A DNA stretch of 36,563 nt, taken from IMG/VR virus record IMGVR_UViG_3300025132_000123, positions 1-36,563 of that record; one strand, 5' to 3'. This document shows positions 17,519 through 26,240 of this stretch, in pieces; position 1 is the stretch's first letter, and each line of letters begins with the position of its first letter. The notes under the pieces were generated by a model. The model saw nothing but the letters and a program-made list of their open reading frames with translations. It was not told the DNA's origin and searched no databases. This DNA comes from a virus. The position numbers were made by a program, and so were the translations under genes.

Positions 17519-19066
17519 ATGACTATTACAACTACAACGATAAAAAACAGTTATTCTGGTGATGGTTCGCAAGATACTTTTGCCTATAGTTTTAAAATAT
17601 CAGCAGATGCCGATATACAGGTAATTATTAGATCAGCAGCAGGTACAGAAACTGTAAAAACATTAACTACACATTATACTGTAACAGGTGCAGGTAGTGC
17701 TAGTGGAGGTAATGTAGTATTTACAGGAGGTAATATACCTGCTGATACAGAAACAGTTGTATTAAGAAGAAATACCACACAAACACAAACATTAGATTTA
17801 GTTGAAAATGACCCATTTACAGCCGATAGTGTTGAAGGAGCATTTGATAAAAACTTATCTATAGCACAAGAATTACAAGAGCAAGTAGATAGATCAATTA
17901 AAATTAGTAGAACAAATACAATGACTTCTACTGATTTTACAACAAGTGCAACAGATAGAGCAAGTAAGATATTAGCATTTGATAGTAGTGGTGAAATATC
18001 AGTTACACAAGAATTAGGTACATATAGAGGTAATTGGGCAGCAAGTACAGCATATAATGCAAGAGATATGGTAAAAGATACCTCTACTAACAATATATTT
18101 ATTTGTACAACAAGTCATACATCAAGTGGTTCACAACCATTAACAAGTAATTCAGATAGTGCTAAATGGTCATTAATAGTTGATGCAGCTAGTGCTACAA
18201 CATCAGCATCAGCAGCAGCAACAAGTGCTACAGCAGCAGCTAGTAGTGCTACAGGTGCAGCTAGTAGTGCTAGTAGTGCAAGTACACAAGCATCAAATGC
18301 ATCTACATCTGCAAGTGCAGCAGCAAGTTCAGCTACAGCAGCAGCTAGTTCGGCAACAGCAGCAGCTTCTAGTGCAACAAGTGCAGCAGCAAGTTATGAT
18401 GATTTTGATGATACATATTTAGGAGCAAAAAGTTCTGCACCATCTGTAGATAATGATGGAGATGCTTTAGCAACAGGTGCATTATATTTTAATACAACTA
18501 CAGATGCATTAAATGTATACAATGGATCATCTTGGGTAGCAATAGCAGCAGATACAGATGTTAAAGTAGCAGTATCTAGTAATGATACAACAGCAGGATA
18601 TTTGAATGGTAAGTTAGTAGCAGGAGATGGTATTGATTTAACAGAAGGTAGTGATGGTGGCAATGAAACATTAACAGTAGCAGTAGAAGGTGAAATTGTA
18701 CAAAAAGATGTACAAACTACATTTACGAAAGCACAAGTAGCATCTACAGAAACAGCTACAATATCTACAACTAAAACATTAGATTTTGACACATATCAAA
18801 ATTTTATATTAACACTTGGTAGTGGTGCAAATACATTAGCTAATCCTACTACAGAAGCAAGTCAAATAGGACAAACAGGAGTTATTATATTTATTCAACC
18901 AAGTTCTTCTAGTGCAGGAACAGTAAGTCTAGGTACAGATTATGAAACTGTTGGTGGTGCAGGATTAACATTAAGTAGCACAAATAGTGCTTATGACATT
19001 GTGCCTTATGTAGTAAAAGCAGATAACAGTATATTAATTGGATCACCACAACTTGCATTTAGTTAG
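17519..19066 (+). CDS. Tail fibre protein with T7 gp17-like N-terminus
   Basis: A 515-residue fibre. Residues 1-130 ('IKNSYSGDGSQDTFAYSFKI', then 'SVEGAFDKNLSIAQELQEQV') match the T7 fibre N-terminal domain that docks on the tail. Next, 'YRGNWAASTAYNARDMV' (about 168-185) looks like a carbohydrate-binding type 5/12 module. Residues 223-292 are almost only Ala and Ser, a shaft repeat, followed by a small 'GALYFNTTTDALNVYNGSSW' domain and a beta C-terminus. It probably anchors the LamG proteins encoded next. The stop is directly followed by the next ATG. Confidence 0.9.
   Translation: MTITTTTIKNSYSGDGSQDTFAYSFKISADADIQVIIRSAAGTETVKTLTTHYTVTGAGSASGGNVVFTGGNIPADTETVVLRRNTTQTQTLDLVENDPFTADSVEGAFDKNLSIAQELQEQVDRSIKISRTNTMTSTDFTTSATDRASKILAFDSSGEISVTQELGTYRGNWAASTAYNARDMVKDTSTNNIFICTTSHTSSGSQPLTSNSDSAKWSLIVDAASATTSASAAATSATAAASSATGAASSASSASTQASNASTSASAAASSATAAASSATAAASSATSAAASYDDFDDTYLGAKSSAPSVDNDGDALATGALYFNTTTDALNVYNGSSWVAIAADTDVKVAVSSNDTTAGYLNGKLVAGDGIDLTEGSDGGNETLTVAVEGEIVQKDVQTTFTKAQVASTETATISTTKTLDFDTYQNFILTLGSGANTLANPTTEASQIGQTGVIIFIQPSSSSAGTVSLGTDYETVGGAGLTLSSTNSAYDIVPYVVKADNSILIGSPQLAFS
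18185..18394 (+). repeat. Ala/Ser triplet repeat coding the fibre shaft
   Basis: About 210 bp made of GCA, AGT, GCT, ACA and similar codons encode a 70-residue stretch of Ala and Ser with a few Thr, Gln and Asn (fibre residues 223-292). The imperfect repeats, such as the SSATAAASSATAAA units, predict a long trimeric helix or extended shaft. Such repeats change length by slippage, so shaft length may vary among relatives. A 80-codon ORF in another frame here is only a by-product of the repeat. Confidence 0.85.
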
Positions 19067-20452
19067 ATGTTTAGTAACGAATTATGGCAAAAATCTGGAG
19101 TAAGTACATACTCCATAGACCAATCAATTAGGTTTAATCCAGCAGATAGTGCTTATATGGAAAAAACTTTTTCTGGTGCTGGAAATAAAAAACAATTTAC
19201 AATATCACTTTGGTTAAAAAGAAGTTTATTAGGGTCAAGGCAAGACATTTGGTCTTTTAATCAAGATGTTCCTTTAACTTTTATGGATGATGATACCTTA
19301 CGACCTTTTTTATTTGGTAGTATTACTTTACAAACAAACAGAAGATTTCGTGATCCATCAGCTTGGTACCATATTGTTTTAACTGTTGATTCTACTAATC
19401 AAATTTCTACTGACAGAATTAGAATGTATGTTAATGGACAAAGAGAAACAAGTTTTAGTGCAGAGGTTTATCCTTCATTAAATGCTGATGCAAGTATATG
19501 GACAGCAGGCACAGATTTACGACTATTTAGATTAATTGGAGGTACTAATTATTATGGTGGATATGCAGCAGAAATACATTATTTAGATGGTTATAGTTAT
19601 GGACCAGAATATTTTGGAGAAACAAATAGTAATGGGATTTGGGTTCCCAAAGAATATGATGGTAGTTATGGAACAAATGGTTTTAAAATTGATGGTAGAG
19701 ATAGTTCTGATTTAGGAGATGATGAGTCTGGACAAGGTAATGATTTTACAACAAGTGGACTTGCAGCACATGACCAAATGCCTGATACACCTACCAACAA
19801 TCAAATTACATTTAATCCATTAAATAATCAACAAAGTGGAGGAACACCTAAAAATGGTAATTTAGAATATAGTGGTCCAGGCACAAGAACAATGATTTCT
19901 TTAACAGCAGCCATACCATCTAGTGGAAAATGGGCAGTAGCTTTTAAAACTAATACTGTTTCAACTGATGCAGGTTTTAATTTTGGTATTAATTTAATGA
20001 CAAATACAAACTATGGTGATGCAGCAGGTAGTAATGAAGATTTTGGAAACCCTCTTGGATTACATGGTTATCCTTCTACTTCTGATTTATATTTGAATTA
20101 TTATGATGGTGGAGGTAATAATGTAAACCCATCTCCATTAATAGATTTAGCTACTGATGATGAACTTTGGTGTGCTATAGATATGGATACTGGTAAAGCA
20201 TGGATAGGATTGTATAATAAAAGTGGAAGTAGCTTTATATGGATAGCAGAAGATGGGGGAAATGATGGAAACCCAGCAACTGGTGCTAATCCTAGTCATA
20301 CTTTTTCTGAGTTTATTGGAAATTCAGACGTAACTTTTGGTGTCGCAGGTAAACAAACATCAATAACTCTTACATTGTTACGAGAATCTGATTGTGAAGG
20401 AACAACACCAACTGGATTTACTTATTTTGAAAATGTAAAGGATTTAATATAA
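19067..20452 (+). CDS. LamG-like receptor-binding protein, short paralogue
   Basis: A 461-residue protein starting with a LamG/concanavalin-like jelly roll: 'FTISLWLKRS', 'WYHIVLTVDST', 'DRIRMYVNGQ', then 'GGYAAEIHYLDG' and 'YGTNGFKIDGRDSSDLGDD' (through about residue 230). A second beta domain (about 265-455) follows. LamG domains bind sugars, so this is probably a host-surface binding part of the tail or of its fibres. It is clearly paralogous to the next gene over the LamG part but lacks that gene's long C-terminal domain. It overlaps the next start (TAATG). Confidence 0.82.
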   Translation: MFSNELWQKSGVSTYSIDQSIRFNPADSAYMEKTFSGAGNKKQFTISLWLKRSLLGSRQDIWSFNQDVPLTFMDDDTLRPFLFGSITLQTNRRFRDPSAWYHIVLTVDSTNQISTDRIRMYVNGQRETSFSAEVYPSLNADASIWTAGTDLRLFRLIGGTNYYGGYAAEIHYLDGYSYGPEYFGETNSNGIWVPKEYDGSYGTNGFKIDGRDSSDLGDDESGQGNDFTTSGLAAHDQMPDTPTNNQITFNPLNNQQSGGTPKNGNLEYSGPGTRTMISLTAAIPSSGKWAVAFKTNTVSTDAGFNFGINLMTNTNYGDAAGSNEDFGNPLGLHGYPSTSDLYLNYYDGGGNNVNPSPLIDLATDDELWCAIDMDTGKAWIGLYNKSGSSFIWIAEDGGNDGNPATGANPSHTFSEFIGNSDVTFGVAGKQTSITLTLLRESDCEGTTPTGFTYFENVKDLI

Positions 20453-22941
20453 TGGGAACACCAACAATACCAAATGGCAAAGAACATTTTTTTACAACTT
20501 TATACGAAGGCAATGGTGGAGGTCAATCTGTCGGTAAGTTCGTACCTTTTACAGATAATGGTACGATTTCTAATAGTTGTAGATTTGATGATGCAAGTGA
20601 ACCTTATCTTGAAAGAACACCAAGTAGTAGTAGTAATAGAAAAACTTGGACATTATCATTTTGGATGAAATTGGGTACACTTGGTACAACGCAATTTTTA
20701 TTATCTGTAAATCAAGCATCAAGTGATTCTGGTAGGATAGCCATTTTAAAACAAAGCACAGGCGAATTGCAAATTTCTGGTTATAATGCAATTTGGAGAA
20801 AAACTAATCGTACTCTTGAAGATACTAGCAAATTTTATCATATTTTAATTGCTTGTGATACAACAGAATCAACTGCACAAAATAGGATTAGATTTTATAT
20901 TGATGGAGATGAAGTAACAAGTTGGGATACAAATCAAACTGTAACTCAAGATTCAGATTTAGCAATTAATATAAATTCAGCACATAGGTTTGCAGAAGAA
21001 ATATGGGGTGGTGGAAATCATTTTGATGGATATTTAGCTGAAGTAAATTTTGTAGATGGTTCACAATTAACACCTTCAACCTTTGGTGTTACTGATACCT
21101 CAACTGGCAGATTCATACCAAAAGCATTAACTGGAATTACTTATGGTACTAATGGATATAGATTAAAGTTTCAAGATAGTTCAGCACTTGGAGATGATAC
21201 TGGAGGTGGAGGAAATGATTTTACGGTAGGTGGTTTAACAGCATCTGATCAGACCATCAATAGTCCAACATCTAATTACAGTAATTTTACAACAAATGGC
21301 TCAACAGGAACTATTTCTTTAGCAGAGGGTAATTTAAAGCCTACATTTTCAACTAGTGCTGGAGATGCGTCTGGTTCGGCTGTGCCTTCAACCTTTCACA
21401 TACCAGTAGGAAAATGGTATTTTGAATATTATATGGCTGGTACAAATTCTGAATTAATTAATTGGGCAGTTGCAAAAACAAATACAAGTTTTTCTGGAAG
21501 ATTATTTACTCTTTCTGGTTTTAAAACATTCCATCCTTATGTAAGGTCTTTTTATGAAGGTGGTTCAGAATTAGTTACTGATACTGATATGCCATTAGGA
21601 CAAGATGATACTACAGTTGGTTTTTATATTGAAAGAAAAACTGATGGAACAGTAAATATGTGGGCAGGAGATGATGAAGCATCAACAGGAACTTTTGCTT
21701 TTCAATCTTCTATGAACCCAGCAACTGGAGCCAATGCTATTGGACATTCTTTTAGTCCTAATGATGAATTACGATTATATATAGGGAATGATGGAAATGG
21801 AAATTATAGTGGTAGTGTAAGAGGCACTTTTAATTTTGGTCAATTAAAAATAAGTCCTATTGATAGTGGTACTAGTTTAACAGATTATACTAGCACAGCA
21901 GGAGGTTATTTTAGGTTTCAACCTACAACAGGTTTTAAAGCATTACAACAAGACAACCTACCAGAAACATCAAAAGGTATAAGTGGATTAGTATGGACAA
22001 AGAACAGAGATGCTACTGATAATCACCAGTGGTATGATAGTTCACGAGGTAAACAATTAGTTTTAGCATCTAGTGCCCAAGACGGAGAATCAACAGTTAC
22101 AGATGGACTACAAAAGTTTTTAGCTGGTGGTCAACAGATTGAAGATAGCGATGCAATCAATACAGCTAGTGAATCTTTTGTAAGTTGGAACTGGGTAGCA
22201 AATGGTGGTACCACTACAAGTAATACTGATGGTTCAATTAGCTCAACTGTCCAAGCTAATACAACTGCTGGATTTTCTATTGTGCAATATACTGGAACTG
22301 GTAGTGCTGCCACAGTTGGTCATGGATTATCAAAAAAAATTGATTGGATGATTATAAAAGAGTTAGGTAATAGTAATGGGTGGATTGTATCGCATAAAGG
22401 ATTAACCAGCCAAGCAACTTATTCTCTTAATTTATCTAATACTAATGCACCATATAGTGATGCTGGAACTTATTATTGGAATAATACAGCACCAACAAGT
22501 TCTGTATTTTCAATAGCAACAGATACAGCAGTTAATCGTTCAAGTGGAAATTATGTTGCCTATTGCTGGAGTGAGATAGATGGCTTTAGTAAATTTGGAA
22601 AATTTGTAGGCAATGGTAGTACAGATGGTCCATTTATTTATACAGGGTTCAAACCAGCTTGGATTGTTTTTAAAGCAAATCGTGTTACAAACTGGTATCA
22701 GAATGATGGTGCTAGAAGTCCATTTAATCCAGTAACAATAGGTATTGACCCAAACACTACTGCTGTTGAATATGATGGAGGAGTTTATGTTGGTGGAGGG
22801 GTAGATTATTTATCTAATGGTTTTAAAATAAGACAAGGAACAGGACTTGGTTATAACTATACTGGAGAAGAAATTTATTATATGTGCTTTGCAGAACATC
22901 CATTTGTAGGAGATGGAACAAATCCAGTTACTGCTAGATAA
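20452..22941 (+). CDS. LamG-like receptor-binding protein, long paralogue
   Basis: An 829-residue protein of three parts. Residues about 40-240 are a LamG domain ('WTLSFWMKLG', 'FYHILIACDTT', 'NRIRFYIDGDE', 'FDGYLAEVNFVDG'). Residues about 280-480 are a SPRY-like beta domain ('PVGKWYFEYYMAG'). The rest, with 'FKALQQDNLPETSKGISGLV' and 'SFVSWNWVANGGTTT', matches a domain I recall (DUF7483-like) from marine phage tail proteins. It probably contacts the host surface. The repeated 'GGGGNDF' after the LamG part is shared with its shorter neighbour, showing tandem duplication. Confidence 0.83.
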   Translation: MGTPTIPNGKEHFFTTLYEGNGGGQSVGKFVPFTDNGTISNSCRFDDASEPYLERTPSSSSNRKTWTLSFWMKLGTLGTTQFLLSVNQASSDSGRIAILKQSTGELQISGYNAIWRKTNRTLEDTSKFYHILIACDTTESTAQNRIRFYIDGDEVTSWDTNQTVTQDSDLAININSAHRFAEEIWGGGNHFDGYLAEVNFVDGSQLTPSTFGVTDTSTGRFIPKALTGITYGTNGYRLKFQDSSALGDDTGGGGNDFTVGGLTASDQTINSPTSNYSNFTTNGSTGTISLAEGNLKPTFSTSAGDASGSAVPSTFHIPVGKWYFEYYMAGTNSELINWAVAKTNTSFSGRLFTLSGFKTFHPYVRSFYEGGSELVTDTDMPLGQDDTTVGFYIERKTDGTVNMWAGDDEASTGTFAFQSSMNPATGANAIGHSFSPNDELRLYIGNDGNGNYSGSVRGTFNFGQLKISPIDSGTSLTDYTSTAGGYFRFQPTTGFKALQQDNLPETSKGISGLVWTKNRDATDNHQWYDSSRGKQLVLASSAQDGESTVTDGLQKFLAGGQQIEDSDAINTASESFVSWNWVANGGTTTSNTDGSISSTVQANTTAGFSIVQYTGTGSAATVGHGLSKKIDWMIIKELGNSNGWIVSHKGLTSQATYSLNLSNTNAPYSDAGTYYWNNTAPTSSVFSIATDTAVNRSSGNYVAYCWSEIDGFSKFGKFVGNGSTDGPFIYTGFKPAWIVFKANRVTNWYQNDGARSPFNPVTIGIDPNTTAVEYDGGVYVGGGVDYLSNGFKIRQGTGLGYNYTGEEIYYMCFAEHPFVGDGTNPVTAR

Positions 22942-22971
22942 TTTATTATGAATATGGTATAAGGAGATATT

Positions 22972-23616
22972 ATGTGGGCAATAGTTAAAAATAGTCAATT
23001 AATAGAAATAAGTAATGGTAATAAACCTATTACAGTAGGAGATGTTGTTCATCCAAAAGATATATTTAAACATTGGACTAAATCACAATTAAAAGATATT
23101 GGTGTATATGAGTTTATATCTGGATCAACACCAGATGATAAGTTTGAAACTGCAACAACTACATCTTATAAAGTAGATGATTCTAAAGGTACAGTTACAG
23201 AAACTATTAATAAAAAAGATAAAGCAATAGCCGATACTTTATATACTTCTCAAAACAAAACTGATGGTGTTATTCCAGAAGGTAAAGATGTAGGAGATGT
23301 AGCAAGTAAAGGATTAAAAACTATATATACAGAACAAATACAAAAACAAGCATCTGGTTTATTAGCACCTACAGATTGGATGGTTACTAGAAAAGTTGAA
23401 GATAGTAGTAAAACAATACCAAGTGCAGTATCTACATATAGGGCATCTGTTAGAACAGAAGCTGATAAAATAGTAAAAGCAATAAGTGATTGCGATACTC
23501 TTGATAAGTTAAAAGCATTGTTTGTTACAGAATATAATAGTGATGGATCGGTTAAAACATTGGCTACAATGCAAACATTACCTAGTGATAAAGATATTGA
23601 GGAATATAAGAGATGA
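22972..23616 (+). CDS. Tail-fibre assembly chaperone-like protein
   Basis: A 214-residue protein with a C-terminal part typical of phage tail assembly chaperones: 'GLLAPTDWMVTRKVEDSSKT', then 'IPSAVSTYRASVRTEAD' and 'VKAISDC' (about 130-180). Such proteins help fibres or receptor proteins fold and are encoded next to them, as here. The N-terminal 90 residues are a separate small domain. It has a strong ribosome site (AAGGAGAT) in a 30-base gap, and its stop overlaps the next start. Confidence 0.75.
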   Translation: MWAIVKNSQLIEISNGNKPITVGDVVHPKDIFKHWTKSQLKDIGVYEFISGSTPDDKFETATTTSYKVDDSKGTVTETINKKDKAIADTLYTSQNKTDGVIPEGKDVGDVASKGLKTIYTEQIQKQASGLLAPTDWMVTRKVEDSSKTIPSAVSTYRASVRTEADKIVKAISDCDTLDKLKALFVTEYNSDGSVKTLATMQTLPSDKDIEEYKR

Positions 23617-23747
23617 TGTTAACTAAAAAAATAATTCGGCTTTCTAATATTTTAATTAGTATTCCTAATGAATGTAAAAGAATATGGGATTGTTCTGAAA
23701 ATCGTTGGGGATATAAGTTTGAAAATAAAATTAAAAATGGACACTAG
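23613..23747 (+). CDS. Small basic protein, 44 aa
   Basis: A 44-residue frame starting in an ATGA overlap with the preceding gene (a second in-frame ATG follows at 23616). It reads a hydrophobic/basic start, 'IPNECKRIWDCSENRWGYKF', and ends inside the next gene. The Trp/Cys pattern and the overlaps on both sides suggest a real, translationally coupled small late protein. No function recognised. If the downstream gene instead began at 23668, this frame would overlap it heavily, which lowers certainty. Confidence 0.55.
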   Translation: MMLTKKIIRLSNILISIPNECKRIWDCSENRWGYKFENKIKNGH

Positions 23748-23931
23748 AACATTACAAGATGTAGCTATGGAATTAGAAGCTCATGAAAGAGAATGTGCTG
23801 TTTATAGAGATATGACAAAAATGTCTTTAGACAAACTAGAAGGTAGAATTAAAAGATTAGAGGTACTTATTATGGGGTCAACTATATCTACAATATCTTT
23901 AGTAATAGTTGTAATAATGAAAATAGTATGA
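23737..23931 (+). CDS. XhlA-like coiled-coil membrane protein
   Basis: A 64-residue protein from ATG 23737: a charged coiled-coil segment ('HERECAVYRDMTKMSLDKLE', then 'GRIKRLEVLIMG') and one C-terminal membrane helix ('TISTISLVIVVIMKIV'). This plan is that of XhlA/haemolysin-type proteins that assist holins, so it may be an accessory lysis protein encoded in the late operon, away from the main lysis cassette. An upstream ATG at 23668 would add 23 residues without any ribosome site. It overlaps the next gene by ATGA. Confidence 0.6.
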   Translation: MDTRTLQDVAMELEAHERECAVYRDMTKMSLDKLEGRIKRLEVLIMGSTISTISLVIVVIMKIV

Positions 23932-24200
23932 GAAAAGAACATAAAAGTAAAACAGGTGGATTAACAGCAGCAGGTAGAAAATACTTTAAAAGAAAAGAAG
24001 GTGCTAATTTAAAACCTCCTGTTAGAAAAGGTACTAATCCTAGACGAGTTAGTTTTGCTGCTCGGTTTTCAGGAATGAAAGGTCCTATGAAGGACAAAAA
24101 AGGTAAACCAACAAGAAAAGCACTAGCATTAAAAAAATGGGGGTTTGGTAGTGTAGCAGCAGCAAAAAATTTTGCAGCAAGGCATAAGAAAAAAAAGTGA
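23928..24200 (+). CDS. Small basic phage protein, DUF6321-like
   Basis: A 90-residue Lys/Arg-rich protein. The order 'KTGGLTAAGRKYFKRKEGAN', 'RKGTNPRRVSFAARFSGMKG' and 'GKPTRKALALKKWGFG' is one I associate with a family present in many marine myo- and podoviruses (DUF6321 as I recall). Function unknown; the charge suggests DNA binding or a place in the virion. It starts in an ATGA overlap and ends in KKKK, with a GAGGGG site leading into the next gene. Confidence 0.72.
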   Translation: MRKEHKSKTGGLTAAGRKYFKRKEGANLKPPVRKGTNPRRVSFAARFSGMKGPMKDKKGKPTRKALALKKWGFGSVAAAKNFAARHKKKK

Positions 24201-24206
24201 GGGGAA

Positions 24207-24671
24207 ATGTTAATAGACCCAATTACAGCATTTGCAGCTACTAAATCTGCAATATCGTTAATACAACAAGGTGTAAAAGTAGGTAAAGATTTAACCGAAT
24301 TGGCTAGTCCTATTATGAAATGGGCAGAAGCAGAATCACATATAGATACACATTCTAGTAATAAAGGTAAAAGTATGTTTGGTAAGTTTAGTACAATAGA
24401 GCAAAATGCTATTGCAGCTCATTTAAGAAAAATGGAAATAGAAAAAATGAGAAATCAGTTACGAGAAATATTTTTATTATATGCACCAGATGGGTTAGTT
24501 CAATGGGAATCATTACAAAAAGAAATAGCTAGACAAAGAAAAGAACATAAAGATGCTATTAAAAGGCGAATAGAAGCTCGTAGAAAAAGATTACATATAA
24601 TTATGTGGTTTATAGCAGCAATAGGTGGTTCTGTTATTTTGGGTGCAGAATTTTACTTTTTGTTAAACTAA
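24207..24671 (+). CDS. Conserved-type phage structural protein with C-terminal membrane helix
   Basis: A 154-residue protein: an N-terminal Ala-rich helix ('DPITAFAATKSAISLIQQGV'), a charged middle with 'EQNAIAAHLRKMEIEKMRNQ', a highly basic helix, and a C-terminal membrane segment (about 130-152). Similar proteins are encoded near the ends of structural modules in marine phages; some are virion components, but the function is unknown to me. It is the last rightward late gene, and its 3' end overlaps the oppositely oriented phosphoesterase gene by nine bases. Confidence 0.6.
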   Translation: MLIDPITAFAATKSAISLIQQGVKVGKDLTELASPIMKWAEAESHIDTHSSNKGKSMFGKFSTIEQNAIAAHLRKMEIEKMRNQLREIFLLYAPDGLVQWESLQKEIARQRKEHKDAIKRRIEARRKRLHIIMWFIAAIGGSVILGAEFYFLLN

Positions 24672-25361
24672 TTTTTTAATCCATCTACCTCTGGTGTTTA
24701 ATATCATAGGTAATAATCTTGGAATACCATTTAAAATAATACCACAACCAACAATAAATCTTGTTCTAAAGTTTTTAGCATAACCAAATGCCATGCTTTT
24801 TTGATTAATTAAACAACCTACATTCATAGCAAAGTATAAGTTATCTGGGTTTGCCCACCATTGTATAAGAAATTTTGTATGATAATGTCCTTGTACTGCT
24901 GACATACCCATAGTTTGTGATACTTTAAGTATATCTGTTGCTCTGCCATGTGTAAAAAAACATTTTTGTTTGTTAGACATTTCTAATGTTAAGTCATCTA
25001 CCCATTCCCATTTTTTTGTACCAAGAAAATCTCCATAACTTTTTAGAAATTCTTTACTCATTCCATATCGTAATGCTCGTCTATATACTAAACTAGAATG
25101 ATTGCTTTCTACTTCTACCATATTAGGAAATATGGATTCTAATTCTTTTATATATTGTTTTGATAATTTTAATTCATCACCTGCTGATGGTAAATCTGGA
25201 TTATGTGAGTGCATACTAATTGCATGAAAATCTAAAAGATCACCAATGTTAACAATAAAATCTGGTTTATATTCTTTTTTAATTTCTTTAAGAAACGCAA
25301 AACTATCCTTATGATGATAAGGAATATGCAGGTCGCTTATAACTAATATTCTTTTGTACAT
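24663..25361 (-). CDS. Calcineurin-like metallophosphoesterase
   Basis: A 232-residue enzyme with all parts of a two-metal phosphoesterase site: D10-L-H12, G40-D41, N87-H88, H138 ('FTHG') and G158-H159-Y-H161. Such enzymes hydrolyse phosphodiesters or phosphomonoesters of nucleotides, nucleic acids or proteins; the substrate cannot be told. It is the last gene of the leftward lysis/recombination block, 40 bases after the lysozyme gene, and its end overlaps the convergent late gene. A DnaA-box-like TTATCCACA (read on +) lies in its short leader. Confidence 0.88.
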   Translation of the reverse strand: MYKRILVISDLHIPYHHKDSFAFLKEIKKEYKPDFIVNIGDLLDFHAISMHSHNPDLPSAGDELKLSKQYIKELESIFPNMVEVESNHSSLVYRRALRYGMSKEFLKSYGDFLGTKKWEWVDDLTLEMSNKQKCFFTHGRATDILKVSQTMGMSAVQGHYHTKFLIQWWANPDNLYFAMNVGCLINQKSMAFGYAKNFRTRFIVGCGIILNGIPRLLPMILNTRGRWIKKLV

Positions 25362-25367
25362 AAAAAG

Positions 25368-25376
25368 TTATCCACA
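25368..25376. promoter_or_regulatory. DnaA-box-like site
   Basis: TTATCCACA matches the bacterial DnaA-box consensus exactly. A one-mismatch partner (TAATCCACA on the minus strand) lies about 20 bases away at 25397-25405, in the small gap after the lysozyme gene. A single perfect 9-mer is expected to occur by chance roughly once in every two genomes of this size and composition, so the pair, not the single site, is the reason to note it. Confidence 0.35.
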
Positions 25377-25393
25377 GGTTAAAAGTACCATAT

Positions 25394-25410
25394 TTTGTGG
25401 ATTATGCAAG
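25394..25410. repeat. 17-bp direct repeat, copy A (downstream side of lysis cassette)
   Basis: TTTGTGGATTATGCAAG occurs here and again at 26380-26396. This copy includes the lysozyme stop codon. The two copies bracket exactly the three lysis genes (small membrane protein, holin, lysozyme), about 986 bp apart. This could mark a module exchanged by recombination, or be a repeated protein-binding site. Confidence 0.85.
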
Positions 25411-25839
25411 ACTATGCATGATTTCAGCTAGGTGTTCTGCTCTGTTTTTAGTTTGTTTTGCCCATTTAGAATCTAACATTTGTGCAGATGCTTCGGCATA
25501 ATCTTGATTTTCTAATGCTGTCCACATTTTTTTAAACTTACTTACCCCACCCATTCCTAATTGGAAAACCATTTCAACTATAATTTCGGCTGCTTTGTTT
25601 TTAATGATAGTGTTTCCAATTAATTTTTCTGCTTGGTTTACAGCTTCATTAAAATCTCCCTCAAATACATCTTCTAAATATTTCATATCGTATGCTTTAC
25701 CATCTTCCCATTCTTCATCATCTGTGCAAAGATGTCCATAACCTACTGTTCGTTTGCCTAATGTATCTTTATAAACAGTATTACAAAAACCTTCATGGGT
25801 TTTAATCCTATCTTTTAGGTTTTCTAAATTGTCAAACAT
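25402..25839 (-). CDS. Endolysin, T4-type lysozyme (GH24)
   Basis: A 145-residue muramidase that breaks the glycan chains of peptidoglycan at lysis. The catalytic triad of T4 lysozyme is visible: E16 ('THEGF'), D25 ('YKDTLG') and T31 ('RTVGYGH'). The later 'MVFQLGMGGVSKFKKM' is the usual C-terminal lobe signature. There is no clear signal peptide, so release depends on the holin encoded upstream. Its start overlaps the holin stop by one base, and its stop lies inside the 17-bp repeat. Confidence 0.95.
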   Translation of the reverse strand: MFDNLENLKDRIKTHEGFCNTVYKDTLGKRTVGYGHLCTDDEEWEDGKAYDMKYLEDVFEGDFNEAVNQAEKLIGNTIIKNKAAEIIVEMVFQLGMGGVSKFKKMWTALENQDYAEASAQMLDSKWAKQTKNRAEHLAEIMHSLA

Positions 25840-26240
25840 TATTTTTTCATGTTATCTCTAGCTATACCTTTTGACTTTTCGTAGCTACGAAGTCCACCAA
25901 GTCCGAGTAAAGATAGAGTTAGGGTCATTAATTCCCCTGTGTTTAGGTCTGGAAGTTTTATTTGGGGGTCAATCATTACTGCAATCCATTCAGCAATGGG
26001 CATAAAGAAAAAGTTAGTAAAAATGCCTAATGCACATATCCACATAATGGCAGGTCTTGCACCTGCAACAAAAAGACTAGGGTGTTTAGCTTGTTCAAGA
26101 TTTATTTCAGCTTGTTTCTTATCAAGATCATTAATTTGTTTTTTTATTTCACCATTAATCTTTGTTTTAAGGTCTTTGTCCTCAACAAATTGATCAATAA
26201 TTTTTCCTGCTACACCTATAATAGAACCAATAGGTAACAT
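25839..26240 (-). CDS. Holin, three-TM type
   Basis: A 133-residue membrane protein resembling the Holin_3TMs family seen in gene-transfer agents and many alphaproteobacterial phages. A charged helix (residues 15-50) precedes 'HPSLFVAGARPAIMWICALG' and 'FFMPIAEWIAVMI', then a last hydrophobic stretch 'MTLTLSLLGLGGLRSYEKSK'. It should form pores in the inner membrane that let the lysozyme out and time lysis. It lies directly upstream of the lysozyme gene on the same strand, forming a standard cassette. Confidence 0.85.
   Translation of the reverse strand: MLPIGSIIGVAGKIIDQFVEDKDLKTKINGEIKKQINDLDKKQAEINLEQAKHPSLFVAGARPAIMWICALGIFTNFFFMPIAEWIAVMIDPQIKLPDLNTGELMTLTLSLLGLGGLRSYEKSKGIARDNMKK

Noticed and set aside
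18180-18422. Gln-rich frame inside the tail fibre gene
   Set aside because: It is the out-of-frame reading of the Ala/Ser codon repeat; the fibre frame continues through it.
17674-18792. Two long leftward frames opposite the tail fibre gene
   Set aside because: They mirror the biased codons of the fibre, have no ribosome sites and no family features.
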